Translations under genes and position numbers: made by a program
Part shown: positions 5,037-5,240 of the stretch, piece by piece
How the letters are laid out: each line of letters opens with the position of its first letter
Numbering within the stretch: the stretch's first letter is position 1
Notes under the pieces: generated by a model
Told to the model about the DNA's origin: nothing
The model's input: the letters and a program-made list of their open reading frames with translations, nothing else
Databases searched by the model: none
Origin: Lachnospiraceae bacterium
GTDB taxonomy: Bacteria; Bacillota; Clostridia; Lachnospirales; Lachnospiraceae
Assembly (NCBI GenBank): GCA_021204285.1
Contig: JAJPZP010000114.1
Coordinates: 4,232-9,471, forward strand
Direction of reading: 5' to 3'
DNA: 5,240 nt

Positions 5037-5240
5037 ATGAGTCAGTACACGAGAAAAGATATTCTGGATCTGGTGGAAGAAGAGGATGTGGAGTTCATCC
5101 GGCTTCAGTTTACGGATCTGTTTGGAAATATGAAAAATATGGCGATCACGGCGGGGCATCTTTCGCAGGCACTTGACAATCAGGTGCTGTTCGACGGTTC
5201 GTCGGTGGAGGGCTTTATGCGGATCGAGGAGAGCGATATG
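5037..5240 (+). CDS. glnA: Glutamine synthetase type I, N-terminal part (runs off window)
   Basis: Glutamine synthetase joins ammonia to glutamate using ATP and is the entry point for nitrogen assimilation in the cytoplasm. Only the first 68 residues are present. They form the N-terminal beta-grasp region of the bacterial dodecameric enzyme, with [15 protein letters not shown] (20-34) and the conserved DGSSVEGF (53-60), then the start of the catalytic domain (RIEESDM). The short N-terminus and Firmicute-like sequence suggest the roughly 440-residue GSI-alpha type, but the diagnostic C-terminal regions are missing. The ATG follows AAGGAG (5023-5028) at eight bases. The gene has its own promoter and a structured leader, and it diverges from the small minus-strand gene. 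Confidence 0.95.
   Translation, partial: MSQYTRKDILDLVEEEDVEFIRLQFTDLFGNMKNMAITAGHLSQALDNQVLFDGSSVEGFMRIEESDM

Noticed and set aside
4976..5176. Plus-strand open frame (GTG 4976 or ATG 4985) through the glnA leader and start, beginning with Trp- and Phe-rich codons
   Set aside because: It has no ribosome binding site, runs out of frame through conserved glnA codons, and its start lies in the leader hairpin. It looks like a shadow frame, not a leader peptide.
5037..5240. A glutamine riboswitch or CRISPR/mobile element near glnA
   Set aside because: The leader lacks the conserved glutamine-riboswitch segments I know, and no direct-repeat array, transposase or terminal inverted repeats are present in the window.

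Overview
The window looks like a chromosomal stretch from an anaerobic Firmicute, most likely a Lachnospiraceae-type clostridium. This rests on the strong AGGAG-type ribosome binding sites, sigma-A-like promoters, a TTG start codon, moderate G+C content, and the character of the citrate synthase, glutamine synthetase and small Cys/Gly protein. The genus cannot be fixed from the sequence. I see no mobile element, CRISPR array, rRNA or tRNA, and the genes look native.

Layout, left to right. (1) Bases 1-71 are the tail of an unidentified plus-strand gene, followed by a strong intrinsic terminator (84-126). (2) tsaE (138-575) encodes the ATPase of tRNA t6A synthesis. Its best promoter lies inside the preceding terminator hairpin. 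(3) gltA (654-2033) encodes citrate synthase and has its own promoter overlapping the end of tsaE. (4) A two-gene unit follows: a GT2 glycosyltransferase with two C-terminal membrane helices (2123-3070, TTG start), overlapped by 11 bases by a large polytopic membrane protein (3060-4721). The pair fits a lipid-linked sugar donor synthase plus a membrane sugar transferase or partner, acting on an unknown envelope glycan. (5) A small minus-strand gene (4697-4885) encodes a 62-residue Cys/Gly/Pro-rich peptide with an N-terminal membrane segment, and it overlaps the 3' end of the membrane protein gene. (6) A divergent promoter region (4908-4958) has two -35 boxes that share bases. It drives the small gene leftward and glnA (type I glutamine synthetase, 5037 to the window edge) rightward. 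The glnA leader carries a stable stem-loop.

Functionally this is mainly housekeeping. Citrate synthase supplies carbon toward 2-oxoglutarate and glutamate, and glutamine synthetase uses glutamate, but the two genes have separate promoters and are split by the envelope pair. All five proposed promoters have a 17-base spacer. No clear new multi-gene system is visible. The points most worth a second look are the promoter nested in a terminator, the shared -35 divergent promoter, the antisense-overlapping small protein, and the GT2/polytopic protein pair.
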